Below are positions 17,079 to 26,108 of a stretch of 64,000 bases of DNA, piece after piece. This DNA comes from CAIOHW01 sp964432565 (GTDB lineage Bacteria > Bdellovibrionota > UBA1018). A program made the translations under genes and the position numbers. Location: assembly GCA_964432565.1 (NCBI GenBank), contig CAYSOA010000007.1, positions 23,556 through 87,555 of the forward strand. Reading direction: 5' to 3'. The first letter of the stretch is position 1; each line of letters starts with the position of its first letter. The notes under the pieces are model-generated. The model was not told where the DNA came from. It ran no database searches and saw only the letters and a program-made list of their open reading frames with translations.

Positions 17079-18905
17079 TTACTTGCGGTTTTCAGTTGCC
17101 GCCGGCTGACGACGGTTCGGACGGGCCTCGCTTTTGGCAATCTCCGTACGAAGCGAGTCGATTTTTGCGACCAACTTTTGGCGGTCCTCGTCCTTCTCGG
17201 TGAGACGGGCGGCTTCGGCGTACAGTCGTATCGCGCGCTCTGAAAACCCGGTTCGGACATAAACGTCGGCCAGATGCTCCAGAACGGTGGGCTCATCCGG
17301 CTTCAGCTTGGCGGCTCGCTCGAGCTGAACGACGGCTTCGCGCATCTTGCCGATGGTAAAGAGATACCAGCCCCAACTGTCTACGATGTAGCCATTGTCA
17401 GGCTTCAGCTTCACAGCCCGCTTCAAATAGCGCTCGGCGTCCTGCAACCTCGTGCCACGGATCGTGTAGGTATACCCCAGATAATTGAGGGCTTCGGCAT
17501 GGTCCGTATTATTGCGGACGATGGCCTCCATCTGCTCGATGCCTTCGTCCACACGCCCCTCGCGATCGTAGAGGCTTCCCAGAAAATAACGAACCCGCTC
17601 TTCTTCGGGAAATTGCTTCACGGCCACCTCCAGGGAGGCAATCGCAGCCCTGATGTCCTTTGATTCGTCCTCGAGGCTCGCCTTGTAGAGGTGCAGGCCA
17701 ACCAGCTTCGGAGCGCGCTCCACGGCCTCGTCAATAATTCGTCGTGCTGCAGCCAAATCCCCGCCCTGCTTCTTCAGAAACGCCATGTGAATGCGGGCAT
17801 CAGAATAGAGCTTCGACTCCGGGGCGATTCGCGACAATACGGCAGAGGCCTCGTCGAACCGCCCCTGCTCCTCGTGAATATTTCCCAGATAGTACAGCAC
17901 CCGGTCAGAGTCGGGGGAGCGAGCCAGCACCTGCTCGAAGGTCTTCACGGCAAGCTCGAGCTTTTTCAGCTCCATCTGAACCAGCCCCAACTTGACTCTG
18001 GAATTCAAATCATCCGCATCGGCAAGAGCGATCGACTCGAGGTAAGGCTCAGCCTCGGCATACTTTTCCTGCTTCAATAAAATCGTCGAAAGACGATGCG
18101 CAGCGGCAAGCTCCTGGGTTGCTTCGAAAGCCTCGCGATACACCTGAAGGGCCTTGGCGTTCTTTCCCTCTTCCTCGTACAGGAAGCCCAGTCCAAGATA
18201 GGCTTGGGCAAAACCGCTCTTCAGCTCGATGGCACGTCGGTAGGCGTCCGCTGCCACCTTGAACTGACTTTGACTACGTGCGCTTCTGGCCAAATAAAAC
18301 CAGCCCAAGTGGGACTCCGGGTTCTTTTTGAGAAGCCGGCGCAAAGTCGCCATCGATTCAGCCACCGCCCCCTGTTCAAACTCAACCTGGCTTCTGAAGA
18401 GATAGGCCTCCTCATTCGTCGGCTCCAGCCTGATGACTTGATCGTACTCCCGCAGAGCTGCCTCCGACTGTCGGCTGGCAGAGTAGATTCCTGCGAGCAT
18501 CAGCCGGGCATCGGCCAATTTCGGGTCCAGCTCGATCGCCTTCTTTGCGAACTCCATGGCCTGGGCGACATCGCCTTTACGAATCCACTCGGCGGCCAGC
18601 CGCGTGTGAACCCAGGCCGAATCCGGGTCGTACATCAAAGTCAGCCGATACTCCTCGATCGCTCGATCCACCTGGCCCTCGATCGAATAGGCCTGAGCCA
18701 AACTATAATGATATTCAGCGGTTGACGATTTTTCTTGAGGTGCCACCATCGCCTCGATCGATGGGGTACTCCCCTGTACGGGGCTCGGCTGCACGGACTG
18801 CTGGGTCCGCTCGCCCTGAACCGCAGCTCCGGCGCAGGCCGCAAGTTGCATGATCAGTCCTCCCAGAATCGTGCACTTCGGCAGACTCTTGACTCGATAG
18901 GTCAT
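17079..18905 (-). CDS. TPR-repeat lipoprotein
   Basis: A 608-aa envelope lipoprotein (lipobox LAAC at residues 21-24), followed by a Gln/Ser/Pro-rich linker and roughly a dozen tetratricopeptide repeats from about residue 65 to 575. Clear repeat cores include SAWVHTRLAAEWIRKGDVAQA, SHLGWFYLARSARSQSQF, AQAYLGLGFLYEEEGKNAKA and GYIVDSWGWYLFTIGKMREA. Such proteins act as docking platforms; the partner is not indicated. AAGGGGA lies seven bases upstream of the ATG. The LolB-like gene follows after 38 bases, so the pair is probably one transcript devoted to envelope assembly. Confidence 0.9.
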   Translation of the reverse strand: MTYRVKSLPKCTILGGLIMQLAACAGAAVQGERTQQSVQPSPVQGSTPSIEAMVAPQEKSSTAEYHYSLAQAYSIEGQVDRAIEEYRLTLMYDPDSAWVHTRLAAEWIRKGDVAQAMEFAKKAIELDPKLADARLMLAGIYSASRQSEAALREYDQVIRLEPTNEEAYLFRSQVEFEQGAVAESMATLRRLLKKNPESHLGWFYLARSARSQSQFKVAADAYRRAIELKSGFAQAYLGLGFLYEEEGKNAKALQVYREAFEATQELAAAHRLSTILLKQEKYAEAEPYLESIALADADDLNSRVKLGLVQMELKKLELAVKTFEQVLARSPDSDRVLYYLGNIHEEQGRFDEASAVLSRIAPESKLYSDARIHMAFLKKQGGDLAAARRIIDEAVERAPKLVGLHLYKASLEDESKDIRAAIASLEVAVKQFPEEERVRYFLGSLYDREGRVDEGIEQMEAIVRNNTDHAEALNYLGYTYTIRGTRLQDAERYLKRAVKLKPDNGYIVDSWGWYLFTIGKMREAVVQLERAAKLKPDEPTVLEHLADVYVRTGFSERAIRLYAEAARLTEKDEDRQKLVAKIDSLRTEIAKSEARPNRRQPAATENRK

Positions 18906-19237
18906 TGAAAAATCCCCTTCCCTACTGCAGTCATCGACTTTTTTGAGCGAAATCTTGACGAGACTGACGCGATTTGGGGTGATTGGGGCGGGTTTCGAGC
19001 GGGCGGCCGCTGGAATACCCCATGCATTAGGCCGGCTGCGGCGCCGGTCCGTGCACTGTGCGGATCGGAGCGGGTGGGGAGGAAAGATTCAGGGAGGGGC
19101 CCTGTTGACTTTGCCACACCGAGTTGTTAACTGCCTGCGAAAGAGATCATGACACATTGTGCCAACTCTTCTGATGACGGAAGAGCGGGCGGGTTTGTCG
19201 TCAGAAAATGGCGTCGCAGGCTTTTCTAGGGGGAAAC
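18906..19237. other. Intergenic region between divergent genes
   Basis: No convincing gene was found here. It separates the divergent TPR-lipoprotein and PHA-regulator genes and must hold both promoters. One candidate rightward promoter is visible (19105-19133). The open frame at 18943-19152 has atypical composition and no ribosome site and was not accepted. Confidence 0.6.
19105..19133 (+). promoter_or_regulatory. Candidate promoter of the PHA/PHB regulator gene
   Basis: TTGACT (19105-19110), a 17-base spacer, then TAACTG (19128-19133). A start about seven bases further on would leave a leader of roughly 100 bases. The -35 is good and the -10 is moderate; inference only. Confidence 0.4.
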
Positions 19238-19645
19238 ATGAAGGAAACCACGAAGGAAATGAAGATCATCAAGCGCTACCAGAACCGCAAGCTCTACGAC
19301 ACTCACGAGTCGAGCTACGTCACCCTGGATGAGATTGCCAAGATGATCAAAAATGGTGAGGACCTCCGCGTCATCGACAACAAGACGAAGAACGACATTA
19401 CCGCCTCTACCCTCACTCAGCTTCTTTATGAGAGCGAGAAGAAGGCCAAAACCCAGCCCTCCGTCGAGCTGCTGAAGGAAATCATTCGCCATGGTGATGG
19501 CTCGTTTTCGGGCTACATTCAGGCCAAGGTCAGCACCGAGCTGGCACGTTTCGACCAGGACATTGCTCTGGGCAACAACGACAACGCTGCTGCCGGCATT
19601 GCCCTAGGGTCGAACATCGAGCACGCCCCCGCCCTGAACCAGTAA
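19238..19645 (+). CDS. Polyhydroxyalkanoate synthesis regulator-type DNA-binding protein
   Basis: A 135-aa protein whose N-terminus (IIKRYQNRKLYDTHESSYVT, then LDEIAKMIKNGEDLRVIDNKT, then DITASTLTQLLYE) is the PHB/PHA accumulation regulator DNA-binding domain (PHB_acc_N). The start MKETTKEM at 19238 has AGGGGG four bases upstream. The C-terminal part is short and lacks the second PHB_acc domain seen in PhaR of PHB producers. Relatives of this length are common in Deltaproteobacteria without an obvious PHB pathway, so a general regulatory role is as likely as control of polymer storage. No phaC or phasin gene is nearby. Confidence 0.88.
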   Translation: MKETTKEMKIIKRYQNRKLYDTHESSYVTLDEIAKMIKNGEDLRVIDNKTKNDITASTLTQLLYESEKKAKTQPSVELLKEIIRHGDGSFSGYIQAKVSTELARFDQDIALGNNDNAAAGIALGSNIEHAPALNQ

Positions 19646-19665
19646 GCGGGAGTCAACAATCTGTC

Positions 19666-19710
19666 GGCCTTCCTCCCGATATTCCGGGTTTTCATTCCGG
19701 GAGGAAGGCC
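19666..19710 (+). terminator. Strong hairpin after the PHA-regulator gene
   Basis: Perfect 13-bp arms (19666-19678 and 19698-19710; core GGCCTTCCTCCCG) enclose a 19-base loop, 20 bases after the stop codon. There is no U tract on either side, so intrinsic termination would be weak; it may instead be a processing or stabilising hairpin. Confidence 0.5.
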
Positions 19711-19726
19711 AGTAGACTGAGAGCGT

Positions 19727-20428
19727 ATGAAGCGATTAGCCTTCAGCGCTCTTTTTCTTTTGCCAGCAGCCCTTCCCGTAGACTCCCTCGCGGGACTCGA
19801 GATCGAGGGGTCTCCAAAGTCAGGCGGCTGGACGCGCACTCCGACCTGGGCTCGGGCTGACAGTCGCCAACAGGAAGAGCCCCCGAAGGCCACCAACAGG
19901 GAGCGTCGCCTCCCCCAGTCCATCCAGAGCCAGGCCCGAATCACCCCCTTTGTTCCCGGGTCCAACAATCTTTCGCTCGACGTCGGGCAGGTCTTCTTGA
20001 TGGGCGAGCTTGCCGACCGGTATGCCGACTCGATCGGAACCCGGCTGCATTACACTTACGGCGTCAGCGACCTTTTCTCGTTTGATTCGACCTTCGGCTA
20101 CTCGAGCCATTCAGACGGTGAGTTTTCAATGACGAGCCTTCTCGCCGGCCTGAGAAGCAATCTTGCCTGGTATGACAAGGTCATTCCCCATGCCGTCTTC
20201 GGGATGGGATTTTATCGTCCCAGCTTCAAACAGGAAGACTACAGCACGGTGCTCTTCGGCGTTCATCTTGGCGCAGGAGTGAACCTGGAGCTGACGCCTG
20301 CGCTCTTCTTTGGAGCCTCGCTGACGTTTCACGACACATTCGGCAGCGACCGCCAGACGCCCAGTGGAGTGCTTCCTCTTGGCGGGAGCTTTACGTCCTT
20401 TCTGCTCAATGCGGGCGTGAGCTTTTGA
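19727..20428 (+). CDS. Outer-membrane beta-barrel protein
   Basis: A 233-aa protein with a signal peptide (MKRLAFSALFLLPAALPVDSLA) and a disordered N-terminal segment (about residues 23-65). From about residue 80 to the end there are amphipathic strands such as TRLHYTYGVSDLFSFDSTFGY, VLFGVHLGAGVNLEL and SFLLNAGVSF, ending in the C-terminal phenylalanine typical of Omp85-assembled barrels. Roughly eight strands fit the length. The function is unknown. Its 3' end overlaps the convergent Hsp33 gene by 23 bases. Confidence 0.78.
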   Translation: MKRLAFSALFLLPAALPVDSLAGLEIEGSPKSGGWTRTPTWARADSRQQEEPPKATNRERRLPQSIQSQARITPFVPGSNNLSLDVGQVFLMGELADRYADSIGTRLHYTYGVSDLFSFDSTFGYSSHSDGEFSMTSLLAGLRSNLAWYDKVIPHAVFGMGFYRPSFKQEDYSTVLFGVHLGAGVNLELTPALFFGASLTFHDTFGSDRQTPSGVLPLGGSFTSFLLNAGVSF

Positions 20429-21293
20429 TCAGCTCCTCGAGCTGAGTGCCCGACACCAGATAGTCTTGACTGCAGAAGTCGCAGCGAACCGAAGCACTCC
20501 CATCCTCGCTCAGCATGCTTTGCAGCTCTGCAACACCCACAAGAGCCAGTGCGCGACTGACTCGCTCCCAGGAGCACTGACACTCGAAGCGAAGCTCTCG
20601 CTTCTCAAGGACGCTGAAGGCCGAATCCTGAAAAATGGTCGAAAGGAGACGCACGGGATCAGCATCATTCTGCAGCTCCGCAGCCAGCGACTCGATGCCC
20701 TGAATCTGCTGTTCGATCAGGCCGACCTCCTCTGCGGTCGCTCCAGGCATGGCCTGAACCAAAAACCCCCCGGCACCGGTGATCTCCCCCGATTCGTCCA
20801 CAGTCACCGACAAGCCCACGGCCGATGGAATTTGCTCACTCTGTGACCAATAGTAGGTCAGGTCCTTTGCCAACGAGCCCGTCACCAGTGGCACGGTTCC
20901 AATGTACGGCTGCTGGCTTTGTTCCATGCGGGTTCTCAAAACCGAAAGGAGACCCTGGCCCCAGGTTCCGCCCTGTCCTGCCACTCCCCCTTCCGCTTCG
21001 ATCACGTACCCTCGAACCCGACCGTCTGGGTACGCGTCGACCAGAGCCTGCCGCACCAGCCCATCCGACTGAATATTGAGATTGACACGCTCCTCGCCCT
21101 TGGAATTTGAAGCCACCAGCAATGCGCCAACAATCGCCTCGCCCAGGCAAATGGCGGCCTGACCCCGAACCCCGTGCATCAACGCGATCCCACGGACCAG
21201 CTCATGGGCTTGAATGGCAACGCCCCGGATATTTCCATGGGAGGAAAGGCACTTGACCCATCGATCACTTGAATTGGTCGGAAGCTCTCGCAT
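20406..21293 (-). CDS. hslO: Redox-regulated chaperone Hsp33
   Basis: A 295-aa cytoplasmic holdase activated by oxidation. The N-terminal domain pattern SDGLVRQALVDAYPDGRVRGY and GQGLLSVLRTRMEQSQQPYIGTVPL is diagnostic. The C-terminal zinc switch carries CQC (in FECQCSWE) and CDFC (in VRCDFCSQDY), the four redox cysteines. Length matches the family. It is convergent with, and overlaps by 23 bases, the upstream barrel-protein gene; no terminator is seen between them. Confidence 0.94.
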   Translation of the reverse strand: MRELPTNSSDRWVKCLSSHGNIRGVAIQAHELVRGIALMHGVRGQAAICLGEAIVGALLVASNSKGEERVNLNIQSDGLVRQALVDAYPDGRVRGYVIEAEGGVAGQGGTWGQGLLSVLRTRMEQSQQPYIGTVPLVTGSLAKDLTYYWSQSEQIPSAVGLSVTVDESGEITGAGGFLVQAMPGATAEEVGLIEQQIQGIESLAAELQNDADPVRLLSTIFQDSAFSVLEKRELRFECQCSWERVSRALALVGVAELQSMLSEDGSASVRCDFCSQDYLVSGTQLEELIKSSRPH

Positions 21294-21321
21294 GGCAACG
21301 GCTTAGCACAGCTCTGCGGGC

Positions 21322-23688
21322 CTATGGAGCACCGTTTTCCCCCAACGCAGGAACCGAAGCAGGAAGCTTGGCGCCCTCCGGAATCAGGCATTTCTTGAGC
21401 TCTGCCAGTGCTTCGGGAGTGAGAGGCTCTTCTTCGAAGTCCAGAGCACGATCCACGATGCTCCCTGCAAAGACGCGGGCGCCCCGCCCTGCGTCCCCCT
21501 GGATCTTTCCCATCACGGCACCCTTGAGGGAGTTGCTCCACTCCTCCCAACTGACCAAGTTCGCCCCCGGAGCCAACGCTCCCGGGGTGGAGCACCCGGC
21601 CGTCGCGAAGGCGGCGTCGGTAGCTGCGGTCAGGAACTGGCGATTGACCGTTTGCTTCGGGATCTCGCCAATCATCTTACCCAATCGAGTACCCCCCAGC
21701 TCCACGAGGCGATCGGGAATGAAGGCTTGGCCTCGCCCCCAAAGCACATCGAGACCCCGACTCGCGAGGGCGGTCGTCATCAGACGCGCCGCGTGGGTGC
21801 CGCCACTTCCCGATGTGTAGGCGAACTTGTCGGTGAAATTTTCGGAATCCCAACGTCCCTTGAAGCCCTCTTCTAGAAACTCTCTTCCTGCGGCGAGAGT
21901 CTGAACGGAGAGATCCGTTGCCAGTGTCGTCCCCACCAGAGCCCCGGAGCGCACCCCTTTTTTCACAACCGTTGCACTGAAAGCCTTCTTCCGAAGCAGG
22001 TGACCCCCCGCTTTCTTGAGTCCGGTCTTGACGCCCGCCTTGATGAGAGTGGCCGCCCCCAAAGAGGCGAACGTAGTGGCGACATCAAAGGCGAACTCGC
22101 CAGCCAGCCAACCGATCTGCCTGTTTCGCTCCGAAATAATCACAGCGGATGTGGTGTTTGCGGCAGCGCGGTCGGCAAGTAGGGCATCTCCCGTTCCCCG
22201 AAGCTTGCCGCACTCGTTGAAATCCACCTTCATCGTCCCAAAAGGAGCCAGGCTATTCGCAGTCAAGGGCTCGCTCAGTCCCACCGCCTGACGCTGGCAC
22301 TGCAGGCGCACCCACTGCAGATTGAGCCTTGTCAGATGCGCCTCCAGCTCTTCCTGTGAGACCGATCCTGGTTTTTCCTCGTGGCGCCCTTGAAGCTCCC
22401 CGAGAGAGGCCAGCTGCCCCAGATACTCTTTCTGCTCTGCGGCCAGACGTCCCGGGCTTCGCACCAGTTCCTCATAGGAGGCCAGCCCCAGCTTTTTGAC
22501 CATCTCCTGACCGATGGCGTCGCTGACCGCCTGATTATGGGCTCTGGCTCGTTCCCCAGCGAGAGTCTTTTGCTCAGCGCGCCGAGTACGATGCTCCGGC
22601 GTAGCCTTCTCGGATAGCGGCATCTCCTGAAGGCGCTGCTCGAGTTCCGTGCCAGCGACTCGCGAGGTGAGCTCTCCCCAGACCTGCTCGGCGATTCCCC
22701 TCCTTGCCGGATCCTCTGCATCCAGATTCGACTTCAAGCCCTCAAGTTGCTCTCGTTGAAACTGCCGATCTCCTACAAAGAAGCCTGAAAACTGGAATAG
22801 TTTCTCCGCGTTCTTCTTCAACTCCTTGTTCTTTGATTTTTGTGTCAGATCCGAAAGCCCAGCTCGCAGCTGTTGCAGCTTCTCGGCGTGCCTGGGATGC
22901 AGGACCATTCTGCCACCAACCTCCCCGACCTCGGGCCGATAAAAGCCCAGCATCGAATCGAGAAGCACCAGGTTCAGGCCACCTCGCTCATCTCCGGGCG
23001 AGGCAATCGCCTCATAGCGCGCCATTCGCGACTGCAGTCGTTCCATCGATGGGTTGAGGTTTCCTTCGGACCTCGAGTCCCTCATCTGATCCAGCCTGGC
23101 GATGGTCAGATCGGTTCGAGCCAGACGCCGAAGAACCGCGGGAATCTCCCGGCCCCGTCGCGCCGAGTCCAGCTTCCTCAAGCTCTGAAACGACTCATCG
23201 AGAAGCACCCTCGCCTTGCGCTCAAACTCGTCGGCAACCGGACGATCCTGCGCGCTCGCAATGGCGATCCGAACCGCCGTTTCAGCCTGTAGCCGTCCCG
23301 ACTCCGAACGAAGATAGGCGTTCAGAACCGAGTCTGACCCTGAGGAGAGCCGAAAAGACGCCAAATCCTTTTGCGTGTCTTCGTAAAGCTCCCTCAGTCG
23401 GTACTCAAACTCGATTCCGCCGACACCAGGATTCCCCTCGATCCAGTTCTGCAAGGCGCGAAACCGGTCTTGAATCTTCTGCTCGGCCAATTCCAACGCA
23501 GCCAGCGATCTCAAACGCCTCGGCGTTTTCTTGTCCACGCACTCGGTGATGGATGGCTCTGTCGCCGAAACGGCAGAGGGAACGGGCTCCGTTAGCGCTG
23601 CCGAAGCAGGGTCATTGGCAAGGGCCGCTCCTTCGACCCGAAGTAGCCCAACCAAACCCACAAGAATGGAGACCCCATGGCGGCGCAT
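21322..23688 (-). CDS. Large exported protein of unknown function
   Basis: A protein of about 788 residues; ATG 23688 is used because it opens a normal signal peptide (MRRHGVSILVGLVGLLRVEGAALA). Residues about 50-470 are helical and charged, with long predicted helices and few aromatic residues. Residues about 520-620 change to an Ala/Gly-rich hydrophobic stretch (GWLAGEFAFDVATTFASLGA, TLIKAGVKTGLKKAGG, GALVGTTLATDLSVQTLAAG) that could insert in a membrane. The C-terminal part has scattered cysteines and SWEEWSNSLKGAVMGKIQGD. No catalytic motif was recognised. The helical-then-hydrophobic layout recalls secreted toxin or pore-forming architectures, but this is speculation. Confidence 0.75.
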   Translation of the reverse strand: MRRHGVSILVGLVGLLRVEGAALANDPASAALTEPVPSAVSATEPSITECVDKKTPRRLRSLAALELAEQKIQDRFRALQNWIEGNPGVGGIEFEYRLRELYEDTQKDLASFRLSSGSDSVLNAYLRSESGRLQAETAVRIAIASAQDRPVADEFERKARVLLDESFQSLRKLDSARRGREIPAVLRRLARTDLTIARLDQMRDSRSEGNLNPSMERLQSRMARYEAIASPGDERGGLNLVLLDSMLGFYRPEVGEVGGRMVLHPRHAEKLQQLRAGLSDLTQKSKNKELKKNAEKLFQFSGFFVGDRQFQREQLEGLKSNLDAEDPARRGIAEQVWGELTSRVAGTELEQRLQEMPLSEKATPEHRTRRAEQKTLAGERARAHNQAVSDAIGQEMVKKLGLASYEELVRSPGRLAAEQKEYLGQLASLGELQGRHEEKPGSVSQEELEAHLTRLNLQWVRLQCQRQAVGLSEPLTANSLAPFGTMKVDFNECGKLRGTGDALLADRAAANTTSAVIISERNRQIGWLAGEFAFDVATTFASLGAATLIKAGVKTGLKKAGGHLLRKKAFSATVVKKGVRSGALVGTTLATDLSVQTLAAGREFLEEGFKGRWDSENFTDKFAYTSGSGGTHAARLMTTALASRGLDVLWGRGQAFIPDRLVELGGTRLGKMIGEIPKQTVNRQFLTAATDAAFATAGCSTPGALAPGANLVSWEEWSNSLKGAVMGKIQGDAGRGARVFAGSIVDRALDFEEEPLTPEALAELKKCLIPEGAKLPASVPALGENGAP

Positions 23689-23756
23689 TCTACCCAACAG
23701 TGTACCATGCCGGACGCTCCCAAAAGCGTGTCGGTTCGGACACCCATCGAGTTCAT

Positions 23757-24569
23757 TTAGGGGATGGTGATTTGGCGATCTATCCAGTCACAGACTCTTT
23801 GCAGAACCTGCTCCAACGCCCCGCAAAGTCGCTCAAAATTGGCCAAACTAGGTTCGAGAGTCGACTCATCCATGTAGAGAGCCCGATTCAGCTCGATCTG
23901 CACGGTATGATGCCCCTCTTCGGGCCTGCCGTATCTTTGGGTGATTCTGCCACCCTTGTAGGGCCAGTTGCGAGCAACCCTGAAACCCCGCTCACTGAAA
24001 GCCTGCTCGATCCATTCTACAAAATCGGTTCGTGAGGACCGACCCTCAAGGTCTGAGACCACCACGTCGGGCCGCACCTGCCCCGCATCGGCATGCGCTG
24101 CGGTCCCCTGACTCGGCATACTATGGCAGTCGAGATGAAAAACTTCGCCCGCACCAGAGCAGCACTCCTCGATCACTCGGGCCACTTCAGCATGAAACGC
24201 ATCGTGATAGCGATGCACCCACGCCTGGTGCAGTTCCTCAGACATGGGCTTGGGCTGAAGCAGCTGTCCTCGCGTGCTTCGCACCCAGTGAAACCCCTTC
24301 GGGTGGGTGCCGGCCGGCAATGGGGCACCCTGAACTGAGGCCGCATCGATATCTTCGGGATACCGATTCAAATCGACCGCGTAGCGATGCACCTTCGCAA
24401 TCACGGTAGGAATCGAAAAGCGAGCACAGGCCGGACGATACAGTCGATCGACGAACCGATCGACATCCGAGTACAGGGTCCCGGCAGGAAGAGCCCTCAG
24501 CCAGTCGGCCTCAGGCGGAAGTTCTTCGCCAGAGTGAGGAATGGTCAAAAAGAGCGGGCGCGGCCTCAC
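23757..24569 (-). CDS. N-formylglutamate amidohydrolase family protein
   Basis: A 270-aa metal-dependent amidohydrolase of the FGase family, which in histidine breakdown releases formate from N-formylglutamate. Family motifs are visible: LTIPHSGEELP at the start, SDVDRFVDRLY, the central metal-site segment FHLDCHSMPS, and RITQRYGRPEEGHHTVQIEL followed by NRALYM. The start is a GTG at 24569. No hut genes are near, and many family members of this size have other N-acyl amino acid substrates, so the substrate is left open. It is a single gene downstream of a barrel-protein gene on the same strand. Confidence 0.85.
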   Translation of the reverse strand: MRPRPLFLTIPHSGEELPPEADWLRALPAGTLYSDVDRFVDRLYRPACARFSIPTVIAKVHRYAVDLNRYPEDIDAASVQGAPLPAGTHPKGFHWVRSTRGQLLQPKPMSEELHQAWVHRYHDAFHAEVARVIEECCSGAGEVFHLDCHSMPSQGTAAHADAGQVRPDVVVSDLEGRSSRTDFVEWIEQAFSERGFRVARNWPYKGGRITQRYGRPEEGHHTVQIELNRALYMDESTLEPSLANFERLCGALEQVLQRVCDWIDRQITIP

Positions 24570-24578
24570 GAGTGAAAA

Positions 24579-25169
24579 TCAGAACTCCCAGCCAATACCG
24601 GCCATCGGCATCAGCAGGTCGGGGCTGGGCTCGGTTCCCGTGCCGAAGAGATACTGAAACGAAAGATTCAGCGTCGCACCGCCCCCAATTTGAACATCCA
24701 AGTCAACGCCAGGAGCAATGCCGAACCGGGAAGTGTTCGTGACAGCCTGGGAGACACTAAAGGTCTCGAGCGAAGAGGACAGAATCCCAAAGGCCAGTGA
24801 CCCCGTGACTCGCGCACGTCCTTTTTTTAACGAGTAGGTTGGGGCCACACTGAAAAACCGCGAGTCAATGCTATTGGTCGTCGTATTCAGGGTCGAGCGA
24901 TTCTCGAGGATGAGACGCCCCCCTGCCACCACCCCAAATCCGCCGCCAAGCTCAACACCCAAATCCAACCCGAAGGCCGGCGATGGGTCATTGGTGACAA
25001 ACCCAAGACCGGAGAAAAAGCCGACTCCGCCCTTGATTCGAGCATGAATGGCGCCCGCATCATTTCCACACTCACAAGAGCCCCTCTCGGCAGCCGAAGA
25101 CACACCGGAAGCCACGACGACCAGAAGAAGGCTCAGCCATACCGTTTTCGACAGTCGAGAAATCATCAT
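24579..25169 (-). CDS. Outer-membrane beta-barrel protein
   Basis: A protein of about 196 residues. The start MMISRLSK at 25169 gives a signal peptide ending GVSSA-AE. After a Cys-containing linker (GSCECGND) the sequence is strand-rich and glycine-rich: HARIKGGVGFFSGLGFV, FGLDLGVELGGGFGVVAGGRL, FFSVAPTYSLKKGRARVTGSL, and a C-terminal AGIGWEF ending in Phe. This is consistent with an eight-stranded outer-membrane barrel. The function is unknown. It lies ten bases upstream of the N-formylglutamate amidohydrolase-like gene on the same strand. Confidence 0.72.
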   Translation of the reverse strand: MMISRLSKTVWLSLLLVVVASGVSSAAERGSCECGNDAGAIHARIKGGVGFFSGLGFVTNDPSPAFGLDLGVELGGGFGVVAGGRLILENRSTLNTTTNSIDSRFFSVAPTYSLKKGRARVTGSLAFGILSSSLETFSVSQAVTNTSRFGIAPGVDLDVQIGGGATLNLSFQYLFGTGTEPSPDLLMPMAGIGWEF

Positions 25170-25272
25170 ATTCCGATAATCTAAAGCATTTGAATGCCCG
25201 CGCAAGCGCAACCGGTGAGAACCCCGGGACGTGCATAATCAGACTATTCATCTCCAGTTTTCTGGGTAGACT

Positions 25273-25683
25273 ATGAGAATGGTCTGTCAGCACATCGCCC
25301 GTCGCCCCTTACTCGTCCTCACCACTTTGCTCCTTCTCTCTTCGAGCCCTGATACGAGCGAAGCGCGAGGTCGCCCCAGCACTGGTCCGAGGTCACTCGA
25401 ACAGGCTCAAGCCAAGATTGCAGAACAGCAAAAGCTCATCGGAAGCTTGAAGGCGAAGGCCGAAACCCTTTCAAAAGAGGTCAACCTACTCAGGGGGGAT
25501 GCCTCTAGATACCCTCGGGCCCCGGCCAGCAGTTCGGGAGGCTGTTCGCAGACCGAACTGGCCACCATGCGCGACGTCCAAAATCAGATTTCGGATCGTC
25601 ACGGTAAAATTCTCGAACTGCAGCGGCAAATCAAGAATCGGGACTCGCAGATCGACGCCCTCATCAGGCACATGAGACGCTGA
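25273..25683 (+). CDS. Exported coiled-coil protein, first of a tandem pair
   Basis: A 136-aa protein with a signal peptide (RRPLLVLTTLLLLSSSP). Two helical segments follow (LEQAQAKIAEQQKLIGSLKA and MRDVQNQISDRHGKILELQR), split by a Pro/Ser/Gly linker with one cysteine (APASSSGGCSQTEL). It ends in NRDSQIDALIRHMRR. The next gene encodes a paralogue with the same layout, linker cysteine and nearly identical C-terminus, so the pair arose by duplication. The single conserved cysteine could form a disulfide-linked dimer. No known family was recognised; a periplasmic coiled-coil role is inferred. Confidence 0.75.
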   Translation: MRMVCQHIARRPLLVLTTLLLLSSSPDTSEARGRPSTGPRSLEQAQAKIAEQQKLIGSLKAKAETLSKEVNLLRGDASRYPRAPASSSGGCSQTELATMRDVQNQISDRHGKILELQRQIKNRDSQIDALIRHMRR

Positions 25684-25706
25684 ACCCCAGCTTCAGGAGA
25701 CGAACC

Positions 25707-26108
25707 ATGGCTTTTCGACGACTCACCAAAACCTTGATCGCCCAAACGCTCGCCCTCGCCGTTATTTTTCTTGGGGGCCTCCGCGTCACCTCCCACGCCG
25801 CCGACAACTCCGCCGTAAAGCTTCTATCGGCACAACAGCAAATTGCGGCTCAAACCATGCAGATTTCTGTCCTCAATACCCAGATCTCCGCCATGACGAT
25901 GGAATCACAAAGACTGAAAAAGCAAATCGAAGAGGCACGTCGTGCACCCGCCAGCTCGGGACGCGGCTGCTCTTCGGCAGAGCTGCAAACCATGCGAAAC
26001 CAGCAGGATCAGTTATCGAAGCTCAACATGCAGATTCTCGAGCTCGAGCGACAGGTCAAGAATCGAGACTCGCAAATTGATGCCCTCATCCGGCAGATGA
26101 AACGTTAG
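25707..26108 (+). CDS. Exported coiled-coil protein, second of a tandem pair
   Basis: A 133-aa paralogue of the preceding gene, which ends 23 bases upstream; CAGGAGACG precedes the ATG. The signal peptide (LIAQTLALAVIFLGGLRVTSHA) is followed by a heptad-rich helix (QQQIAAQTMQISVLNTQISA). Then come the linker APASSGRGCSSAELQTMR and a second helix ending KNRDSQIDALIRQMKR, 13 of the last 16 residues matching the neighbour. It overlaps the 3' end of the convergent MFS-like gene by four bases. The two are probably expressed together and may form heteromers. Confidence 0.76.
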   Translation: MAFRRLTKTLIAQTLALAVIFLGGLRVTSHAADNSAVKLLSAQQQIAAQTMQISVLNTQISAMTMESQRLKKQIEEARRAPASSGRGCSSAELQTMRNQQDQLSKLNMQILELERQVKNRDSQIDALIRQMKR

